Shown here piece after piece: positions 20,971 to 36,538 of a stretch of 64,000 nucleotides of DNA (its first letter is position 1; every line of letters starts with the position of its first letter). The DNA comes from Pseudomonas sp. 102515 (lineage in GTDB: Bacteria > Pseudomonadota > Gammaproteobacteria > Pseudomonadales > Pseudomonadaceae): positions 248,001 to 312,000 of the forward strand of contig NZ_JAVHTY010000002.1 in NCBI RefSeq assembly GCF_031085165.1, in the 5' to 3' direction. A program made the position numbers and the translations under genes. The notes under the pieces were generated by a model, which searched no databases, was not told the DNA's origin, and saw only the letters and a program-made list of their open reading frames with translations.

Positions 20971-21524
20971 TCAACGAGATCAAGAAGGATGCGCAGACGC
21001 GCATGACCAAGACCCTGGAAGCCCTGGGCCACGCCTTTGCCAAGATCCGTACCGGACGCGCTCATCCGAGCATCCTGGATAGTGTCATGGTGTCCTACTA
21101 CGGCAGCGACACCCCGCTGCGTCAGGTGGCCAACGTCACCGTCGAGGATTCGCGGACCCTGGCCCTGAGCGTGTTCGACAAGAGCATGATCCAGGCGGTC
21201 GAGAAGGCCATCATGACCTCCGACCTGGGCCTCAATCCGGCCACTGCCGGCACCACCATTCGCGTGCCGATGCCGGCGCTGACCGAAGAGACCCGCAAGG
21301 GCTTCACCAAGCAGGCGCGTGCCGAGGCCGAGCAGGCGCGCGTTTCCGTGCGCAACATCCGCCGCGATGCCCTGGCCCAGCTCAAGGATCTGCTCAAGGA
21401 AAAGGAAATCAGTGAAGACGAGGATCGTCGCGCTCAGGATGAAGTCCAGAAGCTGACTGATAAATTCGTCGCCGAGGTGGACAAGGCTCTGGAGGCCAAG
21501 GAAGCCGACTTGATGGCTGTTTGA
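20967..21524 (+). CDS. frr: Ribosome recycling factor
   Basis: A 185-residue RRF that, with EF-G, splits post-termination ribosomes. The start [20 protein letters not shown] and the [13 protein letters not shown] helix are diagnostic; the two-domain long helix ends with [20 protein letters not shown]. Length is exactly that of the family. The order pyrH-frr-uppS-cdsA-dxr is conserved widely in gammaproteobacteria. Confidence 0.98.
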   Translation: MINEIKKDAQTRMTKTLEALGHAFAKIRTGRAHPSILDSVMVSYYGSDTPLRQVANVTVEDSRTLALSVFDKSMIQAVEKAIMTSDLGLNPATAGTTIRVPMPALTEETRKGFTKQARAEAEQARVSVRNIRRDALAQLKDLLKEKEISEDEDRRAQDEVQKLTDKFVAEVDKALEAKEADLMAV

Positions 21525-21542
21525 CAACGGTTGGGACGTAAC

Positions 21543-22291
<749 letters not shown>

Positions 22292-22292
<1 letters not shown>

Positions 22293-23103
22293 TGCTGAAG
22301 CAGCGAGTTATCACGGCGATGGTGCTCCTGCCCATCGCCCTGGCCGGATTTTTCTGGCTGGAAGGGGCGACCTTCGCCCTGTTCATCGGTGCGGTCGTGG
22401 TCCTGGGTGCCTGGGAGTGGGCGCGCTTGGCGGGTTTGGAAACCCAGCCGCTGCGTTGCGCCTATGCCGCCGTGGTCGCGCTGGCGCTGTTGCTCTGCTG
22501 GTGGTTGCCCGGTGGTGCCCATGGTCTGCTGTTCATCAGTCTGGCCTGGTGGCTCTATGCGACCGTGCTGGTACTTACCTATCCCGACAGCGCCCGGGCC
22601 TGGCAGGCTTCCTGGCGGCGCCTGCTGATCGGTCTGGTGGTGCTGGTTCCGGCCTGGCAGGGGCTGATGCTGCTCAAGGCGGCGCCCGGTGGCAATCTGC
22701 TGATTCTCGAAGTTATGATGCTGGTGTGGCTGGCCGACATCTTCGCCTACTTTTCCGGACGAGCCTTCGGCAAGCGCAAGCTGGCGCCGGCCGTGAGCCC
22801 GGGCAAGAGCTGGGAAGGCCTCTACGGCGGCCTGGCCGCCGCGCTGGTGGCGACCCTGGTGCTCGGCCTGGTCCGTGGCTGGGGCCTGGGCGACCTCTTG
22901 CAGGCGCTCATCGGTGCCGCCTGCGTGGTGCTGATCTCCGTGGTCGGCGATCTCACCGAGAGCATGTTCAAGCGCCAGGCCGGACTCAAGGACAGCAGTC
23001 AGCTGCTGCCGGGGCACGGGGGCGTGCTGGATCGCATCGACAGCCTCACGGCCGCCGTTCCGCTGTTCGCCCTGCTGCTCTGGTGGGCTGGCTGGGGTGT
23101 TCA

Positions 23104-23107
<4 letters not shown>
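22292..23107 (+). CDS. cdsA: Phosphatidate cytidylyltransferase CdsA
   Basis: A 271-residue polytopic inner-membrane enzyme that forms CDP-diacylglycerol from CTP and phosphatidate, the branch point of phospholipid synthesis. About eight hydrophobic segments are visible. The C-terminal CDS signature is intact: [18 protein letters not shown] followed by [12 protein letters not shown]. Its start overlaps the uppS stop and its stop overlaps the dxr GTG, so it is embedded in a tightly coupled block. Confidence 0.96.
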
Positions 23108-24285
<1,178 letters not shown>

Positions 24286-24351
24286 TCCCGCGCCTCGACA
24301 CCTGGCCTGCAAGTCCGCAGAATCTGCACACTGAGGTAGCGGAGGCAGCCA

Positions 24352-25704
24352 ATGTCCATCCTTTATACGATTGTGGGAACCCTGATCGCCCTGGGCGTCC
24401 TGGTGACCATCCACGAGTATGGCCATTTCTGGACGGCGCGCCGTTGCGGCGTCAAGGTCCTGCGCTTTTCCGTAGGATTCGGCAAGCCGCTGTTGCGCTG
24501 GCACGACCGCCGGGGCACCGAATTCGTGGTGGCCGCGATCCCGCTGGGCGGCTATGTGAAGATGCTGGACGAGCGCGAGGCGCCGGTGGCGCCCGAAGAG
24601 CAGCATGCGGCCTTCAATCGCAAGACGGTCCGCCAACGTATCGCCATCGTCGCTGCCGGACCGATCGCCAATTTCCTGCTCGCCATCCTGTTCTTCTGGC
24701 TGCTGGCCATGCTCGGCTCCCAGCAGCCACGCCCGGTCGTGGGGGCGATCACGCCCGATACCCCGGCTGCCACCGCAGGCATTCCCGCCGGCGCAGAGTT
24801 GACCGCGGTCGATGATGCGGCGGTAGACAGCTGGTCGGCGGTCAATCTGCGTCTGGTCGATCGCCTGGGTGAAAGCGGTCCGCTGCGCCTGAGTTACCGG
24901 GTGCCTGGCACCACCGCCGCGCAGAACACTGTCATCCAGCTCGATGCCTGGCTGCGCGGTGCGGAAGATCCGGATCCGATCCAGGCCCTGGGCCTGAAGC
25001 CCTGGCGGCCGCGGATTCCGGCGGTCTTCGCCGAGCTGGATCCGGCTGGTCCGGCGAAAGCGGCCGGCCTGCAGACGGGAGACCGTCTGATCGCCCTGAA
25101 CGATACGGCCATCGCCGACTGGCAGCAGGCCGTGGACTGGGTGCGGGCACACCCCGGTCAGCAGGTCAGGCTGACCTATGAGCGCGAGGGTCAGCAACGG
25201 GACCTGACCCTGCGACTGGGCGCACGGCGCGTCGATTCCACCGAGACCGGTTACCTCGGTGCGGGTGTGGCGCCGGTCAAGTGGCCAGCGGAAATGGTTC
25301 GCGAAATCAGCTACGGACCTGTGGCTGCCATAGGGGAAGGTGTCAGCCGGACCTGGCAGATGAGCGTGCTGACGCTGGTCTCCCTGAAGAAGATGCTCTT
25401 GGGAGAGCTGTCGGTAAAAAACTTGAGCGGGCCGATAACCATTGCTAAAGTGGCGGGCGCTTCAGCTCAGTCAGGCCTGGGGGATTTCCTCAATTTTCTG
25501 GCGTACCTGAGCATAAGCCTGGGGGTTCTGAATCTGTTGCCTATCCCTGTGCTCGACGGTGGTCATCTGGTCTTCTACTTCGTCGAGTGGATTCGCGGGC
25601 GGCCCTTGTCCGAGCGTGTACAGACATGGGGCATGCAGATCGGTATTAGCCTCGTCGTGGGTGTGATGCTGCTGGCCCTGGTCAATGACCTCGGTCGCCT
25701 CTGA
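24352..25704 (+). CDS. rseP: Site-2 zinc metalloprotease RseP (MucP)
   Basis: A 450-residue intramembrane protease. In Pseudomonas it makes the second cut in MucA after AlgW, freeing AlgU, and also clears signal peptides. The zinc motif HEYGH is at residues 21-25 in the first membrane segment and the LDG motif at 401-403 near the C-terminus. Two PDZ domains sit between (about 110-195 and 205-285). The last residues form the fourth membrane segment. It is followed by a strong hairpin before bamA. Confidence 0.96.
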   Translation: MSILYTIVGTLIALGVLVTIHEYGHFWTARRCGVKVLRFSVGFGKPLLRWHDRRGTEFVVAAIPLGGYVKMLDEREAPVAPEEQHAAFNRKTVRQRIAIVAAGPIANFLLAILFFWLLAMLGSQQPRPVVGAITPDTPAATAGIPAGAELTAVDDAAVDSWSAVNLRLVDRLGESGPLRLSYRVPGTTAAQNTVIQLDAWLRGAEDPDPIQALGLKPWRPRIPAVFAELDPAGPAKAAGLQTGDRLIALNDTAIADWQQAVDWVRAHPGQQVRLTYEREGQQRDLTLRLGARRVDSTETGYLGAGVAPVKWPAEMVREISYGPVAAIGEGVSRTWQMSVLTLVSLKKMLLGELSVKNLSGPITIAKVAGASAQSGLGDFLNFLAYLSISLGVLNLLPIPVLDGGHLVFYFVEWIRGRPLSERVQTWGMQIGISLVVGVMLLALVNDLGRL

Positions 25705-25720
25705 CACTCTGCTGATTGCC

Positions 25721-25754
25721 GAATCTGCCGCCCAGTGCGGCAGATTCTTTATTT
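25721..25754 (+). terminator. Terminator-like hairpin between rseP and bamA
   Basis: A perfect 11-bp stem: GAATCTGCCGC (25721-25731) with GCGGCAGATTC (25737-25747), a 5-base loop, and the tail TTTATTT. It starts 17 bases after the rseP stop and ends 24 bases before the bamA ATG. bamA is not separable from this message unless a promoter lies inside rseP, so it is likely a partial terminator or a processing or stability element. Confidence 0.72.
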
Positions 25755-25777
25755 GCCAGTTGGAATAAAAGGGACTC

Positions 25778-28147
25778 ATGAAACGCCTGCTGCTACCTGC
25801 GGTAATAGCCGCGCTGATGATCGGCGAGGTACACGCCGAGTCCTTCACCATCTCCGATATCCGCGTCAACGGACTGCAACGTGTATCGTCCGGCAGCGTC
25901 TTCGGCGCCCTGCCGCTCAACGTCGGCGAGTCCGTCGACGACAACAAGTTGGCCGAAGCCTCGCGCTCGCTCTTCCGTACCGGATTCTTCCAGGATATCC
26001 AGCTGGGCCGTGACGGTAACGTCCTCGTCGTGAACCTGGTCGAGCGTCCCTCCATTTCCAGCATCACCCTGGAAGGCAACAAGGCGATCTCCAGCGACGA
26101 CCTGATGAAGGGTCTCAAGCAGGCCGGTCTCGCCGAAGGCGAGATCTTCCAGCGTGCGACGCTGGAAGGCGTGCGCAACGAATTGCTGCGCCAGTACGTC
26201 GCCCAGGGTCGCTATTCCGCCAGCATCGATGCCGAAGTGGTGCCTCAGCCCCGTAACCGGGTGCAGCTGAAGATCACCATCAACGAGGGCGAGGTGGCGA
26301 CCATCTCCCACGTCAACGTGGTGGGCAACACGGTCTTCGCCGAGGACGACCTGACCTCGCTGTTCGAGCTCAAGCCAAGCAACTGGTTGTCGTTCTTCCG
26401 TAACGATGACAAGTACTCCCGGGAAAAGTTGTCAGGTGACCTCGAGCGCCTGCGCTCCTATTACCTGGATCGTGGCTACATCAACATGGACATCACCTCG
26501 ACCCAGGTGTCCATCACGCCCGACAAGAAGCACGTCTACATCACGGTCAACGTCAACGAAGGGCAGAAGTACACCGTTCGTGAAGTGAAGCTGTCCGGCG
26601 ACCTCAAGGTCCCGGAGGAAGAGCTGCGCAAACTGATGCTGGTTCAGCCGGGCCAGGTCTTCTCGCGCAAGGTCATGACCAGCACCTCGGACCTGATCAC
26701 CCGCCGACTGGGCAACGAAGGCTATACCTTCGCCAATGTCAACGGCTTGCCCGAGCCCCATGACGACGACCACAGCGTGTCCCTGACCTATGTGGTCGAT
26801 CCGGGCAAGCGTGCCTACGTCAATCGCATCAACTTCCGCGGCAACACCAAGACCGAGGACGAGGTGCTGCGTCGCGAGATGCGCCAGATGGAAGGCGGTT
26901 GGGCGTCCACCTATCTCATCGACCAATCCAAGACCCGCCTCGAGCGCCTGGGCTACTTCAAGGAAGTCAAGGTCGAGACGCCTCAGGTGCCTGGCACCGA
27001 CGACATGGTCGACGTCAACTACAACGTCGAAGAGCAGCCGTCGGGCTCCATCACCGCCAGCATCGGCTTCGCCCAGAGCGCCGGTCTGATCCTCGGTGGT
27101 TCCATCAGCCAGAACAACTTCCTCGGTACCGGCAACCAGGTCAGCATCGGTCTGACCCGTTCCCAGTACCAGAGTCGCTACAACTTCAGCTTTACCGATC
27201 CCTACTTCACGCCGGATGGCGTGAGCCTGGGCTACAACATCTTTTATCGCAGCACCGACTACAGCAAACTGTACGACAGTGACGTCTCCTACTATTCGAT
27301 CAACAGCCTGGGTACCGGTGTCACCCTGGGCTATCCGATCAGCGAGACCTCGCGCCTGACCTATGGTCTGAGCGTGCAGAAGGATGAGATCAACCCAGGT
27401 ACCTACAGCGCCGACGAGATCTACGACTTCGTCCAGCGTGAAGGGGACAATTTCACCAACTTCAAGGCCAGCATCGGCTGGTCGAGCTCAACGCTGAACC
27501 GTGGCGTCCTGCCGACCCGTGGTGCCTCCCAGAGCCTGACCGGTCAGATCACCATTCCAGGTAGCGACCTGAGCTTCTACAAGCTCGACTACCGCGGCCA
27601 GCTGTTCACCCCGCTGACCGACAATACTGCGCTGCGCTTCCATACCGAGCTGGGCTATGGCGACGGCTATGGTAGTACCGACGGCCTGCCGTTCTACGAG
27701 AACTACTACGCGGGCGGCTTCAACTCTGTGCGGGGTTTCGAGGACAGTAGTCTGGGTCCGCGGACCACGCCACCAAGGAACCCGGCGACTTACGCTGATC
27801 AAGGCCAGGGCTACCGCGATCGGGAGAATGATGAGGCCTTCGGTGGCAACGTCCTGATCACTGGTGGTGTGGAATACCTGTTCCCCTTGCCCTTCGTGAA
27901 GGATCAAAAATCCCTGAGAACCGTGCTGTTCTGGGATGTGGGTAACGTGTTCAGTACCAAGTGCTATCTGAGCAGTACGCAGAATTGTGGCGACGTCAGC
28001 TTCTCCAACATGGCCAGCTCCGTCGGCGTCGGTGTGACCTGGGTTACCGCCCTGGGTCCGCTGAGCTTCAGCCTGGGCGTACCGGTCAAGAAGCCGACCA
28101 ACTCCGATCCGCAGGTCTTCCAGTTCTCGCTGGGTCAGACGTTCTGA
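25778..28147 (+). CDS. bamA: Outer-membrane beta-barrel assembly factor BamA (Omp85)
   Basis: A 789-residue outer-membrane protein, the core of the BAM complex that folds and inserts beta-barrels. A signal peptide (MKRLLLPAVIAALMIGEVHA) is followed by five POTRA repeats (about 21-420; repeats begin near FTISDIRVNG, SSITLEGN, ATISHVNVVG, YTVREVKLSG and AYVNRINFRG) and a 16-strand barrel from about residue 425. Near the C-terminus VRGFEDSSLGPR holds the conserved lid-lock RGF motif. It ends in the expected terminal aromatic (FSLGQTF). Essential gene. Confidence 0.97.
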   Translation: MKRLLLPAVIAALMIGEVHAESFTISDIRVNGLQRVSSGSVFGALPLNVGESVDDNKLAEASRSLFRTGFFQDIQLGRDGNVLVVNLVERPSISSITLEGNKAISSDDLMKGLKQAGLAEGEIFQRATLEGVRNELLRQYVAQGRYSASIDAEVVPQPRNRVQLKITINEGEVATISHVNVVGNTVFAEDDLTSLFELKPSNWLSFFRNDDKYSREKLSGDLERLRSYYLDRGYINMDITSTQVSITPDKKHVYITVNVNEGQKYTVREVKLSGDLKVPEEELRKLMLVQPGQVFSRKVMTSTSDLITRRLGNEGYTFANVNGLPEPHDDDHSVSLTYVVDPGKRAYVNRINFRGNTKTEDEVLRREMRQMEGGWASTYLIDQSKTRLERLGYFKEVKVETPQVPGTDDMVDVNYNVEEQPSGSITASIGFAQSAGLILGGSISQNNFLGTGNQVSIGLTRSQYQSRYNFSFTDPYFTPDGVSLGYNIFYRSTDYSKLYDSDVSYYSINSLGTGVTLGYPISETSRLTYGLSVQKDEINPGTYSADEIYDFVQREGDNFTNFKASIGWSSSTLNRGVLPTRGASQSLTGQITIPGSDLSFYKLDYRGQLFTPLTDNTALRFHTELGYGDGYGSTDGLPFYENYYAGGFNSVRGFEDSSLGPRTTPPRNPATYADQGQGYRDRENDEAFGGNVLITGGVEYLFPLPFVKDQKSLRTVLFWDVGNVFSTKCYLSSTQNCGDVSFSNMASSVGVGVTWVTALGPLSFSLGVPVKKPTNSDPQVFQFSLGQTF

Positions 28148-28185
28148 CCCAGGCAACACCTTTGCGTTTTAAGCAGGAGTCAACT

Positions 28186-28689
28186 GTGCACAAGTACACC
28201 CGTTACGCTCTGTTCGCTGCCGTTCTCGTTGCCGCTCCGGTTTTCGCCGACACCAAGATCGCCGTGCTGAACTACCAGATGGCCCTGCTGGAGTCCGATG
28301 CCGCCAAGAAGTACGCCGTGGACTCCGAGAAGAAGTTCGGTCCCCAGCTGAACAAGCTCAAGGGCCTGGAAAGCTCCGCCAAGGACATCCAGGACAAGCT
28401 CAACAAGGGCGGTGACAAGATGGCCCAGGCCGAGCGCACCCGCCTGGAGAACGACTTCCGCCAGAAGGCCCGGGACTTCCAGTTCCAGTCCAAGGAACTC
28501 AACGATGCCAAGGCGGCCTCGGATCGCGACATGCTCAAGCTGCTCAAGCCGCGCCTGGACAAGGCCGTGGAAGAGGTGCTGAAGAAGGGCGATTACGATC
28601 TGGTGCTCGAGCGTGGCGCCGTGGTGGACGTGAAGCCGCAGTACGACATCACGCGCCAGGTCATCGAGCGCATGAACGCGGGTCGTTGA
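28186..28689 (+). CDS. skp: Periplasmic chaperone Skp/OmpH
   Basis: A 167-residue trimeric periplasmic chaperone that holds unfolded outer-membrane proteins for BamA. A signal peptide ([20 protein letters not shown], then ADTKIAVLN) precedes the long, charged coiled-coil arms (about residues 45-115, rich in Lys, Glu and Gln). Start is GTG 28186 with AGGAG seven bases before it; in-frame sequence upstream lies inside bamA and is not coding in this frame. The order bamA-skp-lpxD is the classic one. Confidence 0.94.
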   Translation: MHKYTRYALFAAVLVAAPVFADTKIAVLNYQMALLESDAAKKYAVDSEKKFGPQLNKLKGLESSAKDIQDKLNKGGDKMAQAERTRLENDFRQKARDFQFQSKELNDAKAASDRDMLKLLKPRLDKAVEEVLKKGDYDLVLERGAVVDVKPQYDITRQVIERMNAGR

Positions 28690-29762
28690 TGAGCCATAGC
28701 ACCTTTACGCTGGGCGAACTGGCGCAGTGGCTGGAAAGCCGCCAGTTGACCGTGGAAGTACGCGGTTCGTCCGAGCGCCTGGTGACCGGTCTGGCTACCT
28801 TGCCCGAGGCCGGTCCTGACCAGTTGAGTTTTCTCGCCAATCCGCAGTACCGCCGCTATCTGGCCGATACCCAGGCCGGGGCCGTGCTGCTGACGGAAAA
28901 GGATGCCGACGGCTATGCCGGCGATGCCCTGATCCTGGCTAATCCCTATCTGGCCTACGCGCGCCTTTCCCACCTGTTCGATCGCAAGCCGCGCAGCGCG
29001 GCGGGCATCCATCCCACGGCGCTGATCGCGGCGGATGCCCAGGTCGATCCGACCGCGGCCATCGGTCCCTATGTGGTGATCGAGGCGCAGGCATGCATAG
29101 GCGCGGGCGTCAGTCTCGGCGCTCACTGCGTGGTGGGTGCGCGCAGCGTCATTGGCGCCGACAGCTGGCTGGCACCGCGAGTCACGCTCTATCACGACGT
29201 GACCATCGGCGCGCGCGCCGTCGTGCAATCCGGCGCCGTGATCGGCGCCGAAGGCTTCGGCTTCGCCAATGAGCGTGGCCAGTGGCAGAAGATCGCCCAG
29301 CTGGGTGGCGTGCTGATCGGTGACGACGTCGAGATCGGTGCCAATACCACCATCGACCGGGGCGCCCTGGCGAACACGGTCATCAGCGATGGCGTCAAGC
29401 TCGACAACCAGATCATGATCGCGCACAACGTCCAGGTCGGTGAGCACACCGCCATGGCCGCCTGCGTCGGCATCTCTGGCAGTACCAAGATCGGCAAACA
29501 CTGCACCATCGCCGGCGGCGTGGGCATGGTCGGTCATATCGAAGTGTGCGACCACGTGTTCGTCACCGGTATGACCATGGTGACTCGCTCGATTACCGAG
29601 CCCGGCGCCTATTCCTCCGGCACGGCCATGCAGCCGGCTGGTGAATGGAAGAAGAGCGCCGCGCGGATTCGTCACCTCGACGACATGGCCCGCCGTCTGC
29701 AACATCTGGAAAAAATCGTTGCTACCGTGACCTCGCGGGATGACGCTGCTTCTGATGCTTGA
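28689..29762 (+). CDS. lpxD: UDP-3-O-acylglucosamine N-acyltransferase LpxD
   Basis: A 357-residue left-handed beta-helix acyltransferase adding the N-linked hydroxyacyl chain in lipid A synthesis. An N-terminal uridine-binding domain (about 1-105) is followed by hexapeptide repeats ([20 protein letters not shown] onward) and a C-terminal helix ([21 protein letters not shown]). [13 protein letters not shown] and the nearby His of [10 protein letters not shown] mark the active-site region. ATG 28689 shares its first base with the skp stop (TGATG). Confidence 0.96.
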   Translation: MSHSTFTLGELAQWLESRQLTVEVRGSSERLVTGLATLPEAGPDQLSFLANPQYRRYLADTQAGAVLLTEKDADGYAGDALILANPYLAYARLSHLFDRKPRSAAGIHPTALIAADAQVDPTAAIGPYVVIEAQACIGAGVSLGAHCVVGARSVIGADSWLAPRVTLYHDVTIGARAVVQSGAVIGAEGFGFANERGQWQKIAQLGGVLIGDDVEIGANTTIDRGALANTVISDGVKLDNQIMIAHNVQVGEHTAMAACVGISGSTKIGKHCTIAGGVGMVGHIEVCDHVFVTGMTMVTRSITEPGAYSSGTAMQPAGEWKKSAARIRHLDDMARRLQHLEKIVATVTSRDDAASDA

Positions 29763-29807
29763 TTCTGCATCGGATGTTCCCCCTTTCTTAACAGGCCTTC
29801 CCCGACC

Positions 29808-30248
29808 ATGATGGACATCAACGAGATCCGTGAATATCTCCCGCATCGCTATCCCTTTCTGTTGGTGGATCGCGTGCTGGAGCTGGATATCGAAGCCAAG
29901 CGCATTCGTGCGTACAAGAACGTCAGCATCAACGAGCCCTTCTTTACCGGCCACTTTCCCCAGCACCCGATCATGCCGGGCGTGCTGATCGTCGAGGCCA
30001 TGGCCCAGGCCGCCGGCGTGCTCGGTTTCAAGATGATGAATTCCTCGCCGGCCGATGGCACCCTGTACTACTTCGTCGGATCGGATAAGCTGCGGTTTCG
30101 CCAGCCGGTGACGCCGGGCGATCAGCTGATGCTCGACGCTCGCTTCATCAGCACCAAGCGCGGCATCTGGAAATTCGAGTGCCACGCCAGTGTGGACGAC
30201 AAGCCGGTCTGCTCGGCTGAAATCATCTGTGCGGAACGCAAGCTATGA
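29808..30248 (+). CDS. fabZ: 3-hydroxyacyl-ACP dehydratase FabZ
   Basis: A 146-residue hot-dog-fold dehydratase of fatty-acid elongation, active on the same hydroxyacyl-ACP that LpxA and LpxD consume. The start [21 protein letters not shown] is typical. Catalytic His49 lies in [14 protein letters not shown] and Glu63 in VEAMAQAAG. Its stop overlaps the lpxA start (ATGA), coupling synthesis of competitors for one substrate. Confidence 0.97.
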   Translation: MMDINEIREYLPHRYPFLLVDRVLELDIEAKRIRAYKNVSINEPFFTGHFPQHPIMPGVLIVEAMAQAAGVLGFKMMNSSPADGTLYYFVGSDKLRFRQPVTPGDQLMLDARFISTKRGIWKFECHASVDDKPVCSAEIICAERKL

Positions 30249-31021
30249 CGTTGATTGACCCCAGGGCTATCGTCGACCCCAAGGCACGGCTCGCCGCCGA
30301 TGTCCAGGTCGGCCCCTGGTCGATCATCGGGCCCGATGTCGAGATTGGCGAGGGGTCCGTCGTCGGCCCTCACGTCATCCTCAAGGGGCCGACCGTGATC
30401 GGGCGTCACAATCGTATCTTCCAGTTCTCGTCCATCGGCGAGGATACGCCTGACCTCAAGTATCAGGGCGAGCCGACCCGGCTGCGGATCGGCGATCACA
30501 ACACCATCCGCGAAGGGGTCACCATCCATCGCGGTACCGTGCAGGATCGGGAAGAGACGACCCTTGGCGATCACAACCTGCTGATGGCCTATGTGCACAT
30601 CGGCCATGACAGCGTGATCGGCAATCACTGCATCCTGGTCAACAACACGGCCCTTGCCGGGCACGTGCACGTCGATGACTGGGCGATCCTGTCCGGCTAT
30701 ACCCTGGTGCATCAGTTCTGTCGCATCGGCGCCCACAGCTTTTCCGGCATGGGTACGGCCATCGGCAAGGACGTACCGGCCTATGTGACGGTGTTCGGCA
30801 ATCCGGCCGAAGCCCGCAGCATGAACTTCGAAGGCATGCGCCGTCGGGGTTTCTCGGCCGAAGCCATCAAGGAACTGCGCCGCGCCTACAAGGTGGTCTA
30901 CCGTCAGGGTCTGACCGTCGATGACGCCCTGCGCGAGCTGGAGCCCGTGGCTCAGCAGTTTCCCGAAGTGGCGGTGTTCCGCGACTCCATCCTGAGTGCG
31001 ACGCGTGGCATCACCCGCTGA
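30245..31021 (+). CDS. lpxA: UDP-GlcNAc O-acyltransferase LpxA
   Basis: A 258-residue trimeric left-handed beta-helix enzyme, the first step of lipid A synthesis. Hexapeptide repeats run from [20 protein letters not shown] to about residue 190. The catalytic His, by alignment with E. coli His125, is His121 in [11 protein letters not shown]. The chain-length ruler region lies near [12 protein letters not shown]. The length is close to the E. coli enzyme (262). Confidence 0.97.
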   Translation: MTLIDPRAIVDPKARLAADVQVGPWSIIGPDVEIGEGSVVGPHVILKGPTVIGRHNRIFQFSSIGEDTPDLKYQGEPTRLRIGDHNTIREGVTIHRGTVQDREETTLGDHNLLMAYVHIGHDSVIGNHCILVNNTALAGHVHVDDWAILSGYTLVHQFCRIGAHSFSGMGTAIGKDVPAYVTVFGNPAEARSMNFEGMRRRGFSAEAIKELRRAYKVVYRQGLTVDDALRELEPVAQQFPEVAVFRDSILSATRGITR

Positions 31022-32165
31022 GTTCGCCCAGCGCCCGCTGCGCGTGGCGTTGGTGGCAGGGGAGGCGTCGGGCGATCTGCTCGGCGCCGGTCTGATGCAG
31101 GCGCTGCGTGAGCAGCACCCCGATATCTCCTTCATGGGCGTGGGCGGTCCGCGGATGGAAGCCGAAGGGCTGGTGTCCGAATTTCCCATGGAACGCCTGG
31201 CGGTCATGGGGCTGGTCGAGGTGCTCGGCCGCCTGCGCGAACTCCTGGGGCGGCGCAAGGCGCTAATCGCTCAGCTGCTCGACGCCCGTCCCGATGTCTT
31301 CATCGGTATCGACGCCCCGGACTTCGTCCTCGAGATCGAAGCCCAGCTGCATCGCGCGGGCATTCCCGCCGTGCATTACGTCAGCCCCTCGGTCTGGGCC
31401 TGGCGGCAGAAGCGGGTACTCAAGATCCGCGATGGCTCCGACCTGATGCTGACCCTGTTCCCCTTCGAGGCGCGCTTCTACGAAGAACAGCAGGTGCCGG
31501 TGCGCTTCGTCGGCCATCCGCTGGCCGATACCATTCCCCTGGACAGCGACCGCCTGGCGGCCCGGCAGGCCCTGGGTCTGCCGCAGGACGGCCAGGTCGT
31601 CGCCCTGCTGCCCGGCAGTCGCGGTGGCGAAGTAGGGCGCCTGGGGGCGCTGTTTCTCGACGCCGCCGCCCAGTTGCTGGCCGTGCGTCCTGACGTGCGT
31701 TTCGTTTTGCCCTGTGCCAATGCCGCGCGGCGGGCGCAGGTGGAGCAGCTGCTGGAAGGACGGCCGCCCTTGCCGCTGCTGCTGACCGATGGCCGTTCCC
31801 ATGAGGTGCTGGCCGCCTGCGATGGCGTGCTGATCGCCTCGGGTACCGCCACCCTGGAGACGCTGCTGTTCAAGCGACCCATGGTGGTGGCCTATCGGGT
31901 GGCGCCCCTGACCTATCTGATCCTCAAGCAGTTGGTCAAGAGTCCCTACATCTCGCTGCCCAACCTGCTAGCCGGGCGCAAGCTGGTGCCCGAGCTGATC
32001 CAGCACGAGGCGACGCCGGAGCGGCTGGTAGCGGAACTCTTGCCGCTGCTGGAGCGGCCCGAGCAACAGACCGACAGCTTCGCGGCCATCCATCACAGCC
32101 TGAGGCGCGATGCCTCGGTCCAGGCGGCCGCTGCCGTGCTGGATCTTCTGCGGTCGCGCAACTGA
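31005..32165 (+). CDS. lpxB: Lipid-A-disaccharide synthase LpxB
   Basis: A 386-residue GT19 glycosyltransferase joining UDP-diacylglucosamine and lipid X at the inner face of the membrane. The diagnostic start is [19 protein letters not shown]; then [14 protein letters not shown] and [14 protein letters not shown] follow. The start is uncertain: GTG at 30996 or GTG at 31005, both inside the end of lpxA. I used 31005 because its N-terminal extension is shorter and GAGTG lies six bases upstream. The stop overlaps rnhB (TGATG). Confidence 0.93.
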   Translation: MASPAEFAQRPLRVALVAGEASGDLLGAGLMQALREQHPDISFMGVGGPRMEAEGLVSEFPMERLAVMGLVEVLGRLRELLGRRKALIAQLLDARPDVFIGIDAPDFVLEIEAQLHRAGIPAVHYVSPSVWAWRQKRVLKIRDGSDLMLTLFPFEARFYEEQQVPVRFVGHPLADTIPLDSDRLAARQALGLPQDGQVVALLPGSRGGEVGRLGALFLDAAAQLLAVRPDVRFVLPCANAARRAQVEQLLEGRPPLPLLLTDGRSHEVLAACDGVLIASGTATLETLLFKRPMVVAYRVAPLTYLILKQLVKSPYISLPNLLAGRKLVPELIQHEATPERLVAELLPLLERPEQQTDSFAAIHHSLRRDASVQAAAAVLDLLRSRN

Positions 32166-32800
32166 TGCAACTGGGCCTGGATTTCAACCTGGTCGAGGCG
32201 CTGGTCGCCGGGGTCGATGAAGTCGGTCGCGGTCCGCTGTGCGGCGCCGTGGTCACGGCCGCGGTGATCCTCGATCCGGGCAAGCCCATCCTCGGGCTGA
32301 ACGATTCGAAGAAGCTGTCGCTGACGCGCCGCGAAGCCCTGTTCGACGAGATCCGGGAAAAGGCCCTGGCCTGGTGCGTGGCCCGCGCCGAGGTCGCCGA
32401 GATCGACCGGCTGAACATCCTGCACGCCACCATGCTGGCCATGCAGCGTGCGGTCGAGGGTCTCCAGGTGCAGCCGCGGCTGGCCCTGATCGACGGCAAT
32501 CGCTGTCCCAAACTGGCGGTGCCCAGCTCACCGGTGGTGAAGGGCGACAGCCAGGTCCCGGCGATCGCCGCGGCCTCCATCCTGGCCAAGGTGACCCGCG
32601 ATCGGGAGATGCAGGTGCTGGATGCCTTCTATCCGGGCTATGGCCTGGCCGGGCACAAGGGCTATCCCACCGCCGAGCACCTGGACGCACTCAGGCGCCT
32701 GGGGCCTACGCCCATCCATCGGCGTTCCTTCGCGCCGGTGCGTGACGCCTGGCACGCCCTCGAGACCCAGGCCTCCACCCAGATCATCGCGACCTACTGA
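32165..32800 (+). CDS. rnhB: Ribonuclease HII
   Basis: A 211-residue type 2 RNase H that starts ribonucleotide excision repair and cuts RNA in RNA-DNA hybrids. The metal-site motif [11 protein letters not shown] has Asp18 and Glu19; further family segments are [10 protein letters not shown] and [10 protein letters not shown]. The C-terminal [14 protein letters not shown] is usual. It sits between lpxB and dnaE as in other gammaproteobacteria, with dnaE 76 bases on and a promoter candidate in the gap. Confidence 0.96.
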   Translation: MQLGLDFNLVEALVAGVDEVGRGPLCGAVVTAAVILDPGKPILGLNDSKKLSLTRREALFDEIREKALAWCVARAEVAEIDRLNILHATMLAMQRAVEGLQVQPRLALIDGNRCPKLAVPSSPVVKGDSQVPAIAAASILAKVTRDREMQVLDAFYPGYGLAGHKGYPTAEHLDALRRLGPTPIHRRSFAPVRDAWHALETQASTQIIATY

Positions 32801-32816
32801 CGGCCGTCGCGGCGGT

Positions 32817-32845
32817 CTGACCGCGGGTCGACAATCCAGTACAAT
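32817..32845 (+). promoter_or_regulatory. Candidate dnaE promoter
   Basis: CTGACC (32817-32822) and TACAAT (32840-32845, 5 of 6) are separated by 17 bases. The pair lies in the short rnhB-dnaE gap, about 30 bases before the dnaE ATG. It would give dnaE its own transcript inside the operon. Confidence 0.5.
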
Positions 32846-32876
32846 CCCGCGCCTCATGCATCAAGGGGTCTCTGCC

Positions 32877-36398
<3,522 letters not shown>

Positions 36399-36538
36399 GT
36401 CCGAGCGCCTCGTGCGCTCCGTCCCAACCCTCGCCAGCGGCGGGTGCCGGTGACGTGGCAGGAGTCTCGACCTGTCCCGTCCGATCCCTTAAGGTAGGCG
36501 CCCCGGCCCCTGGCTCTAGATTGCACTAACGGATGCCC

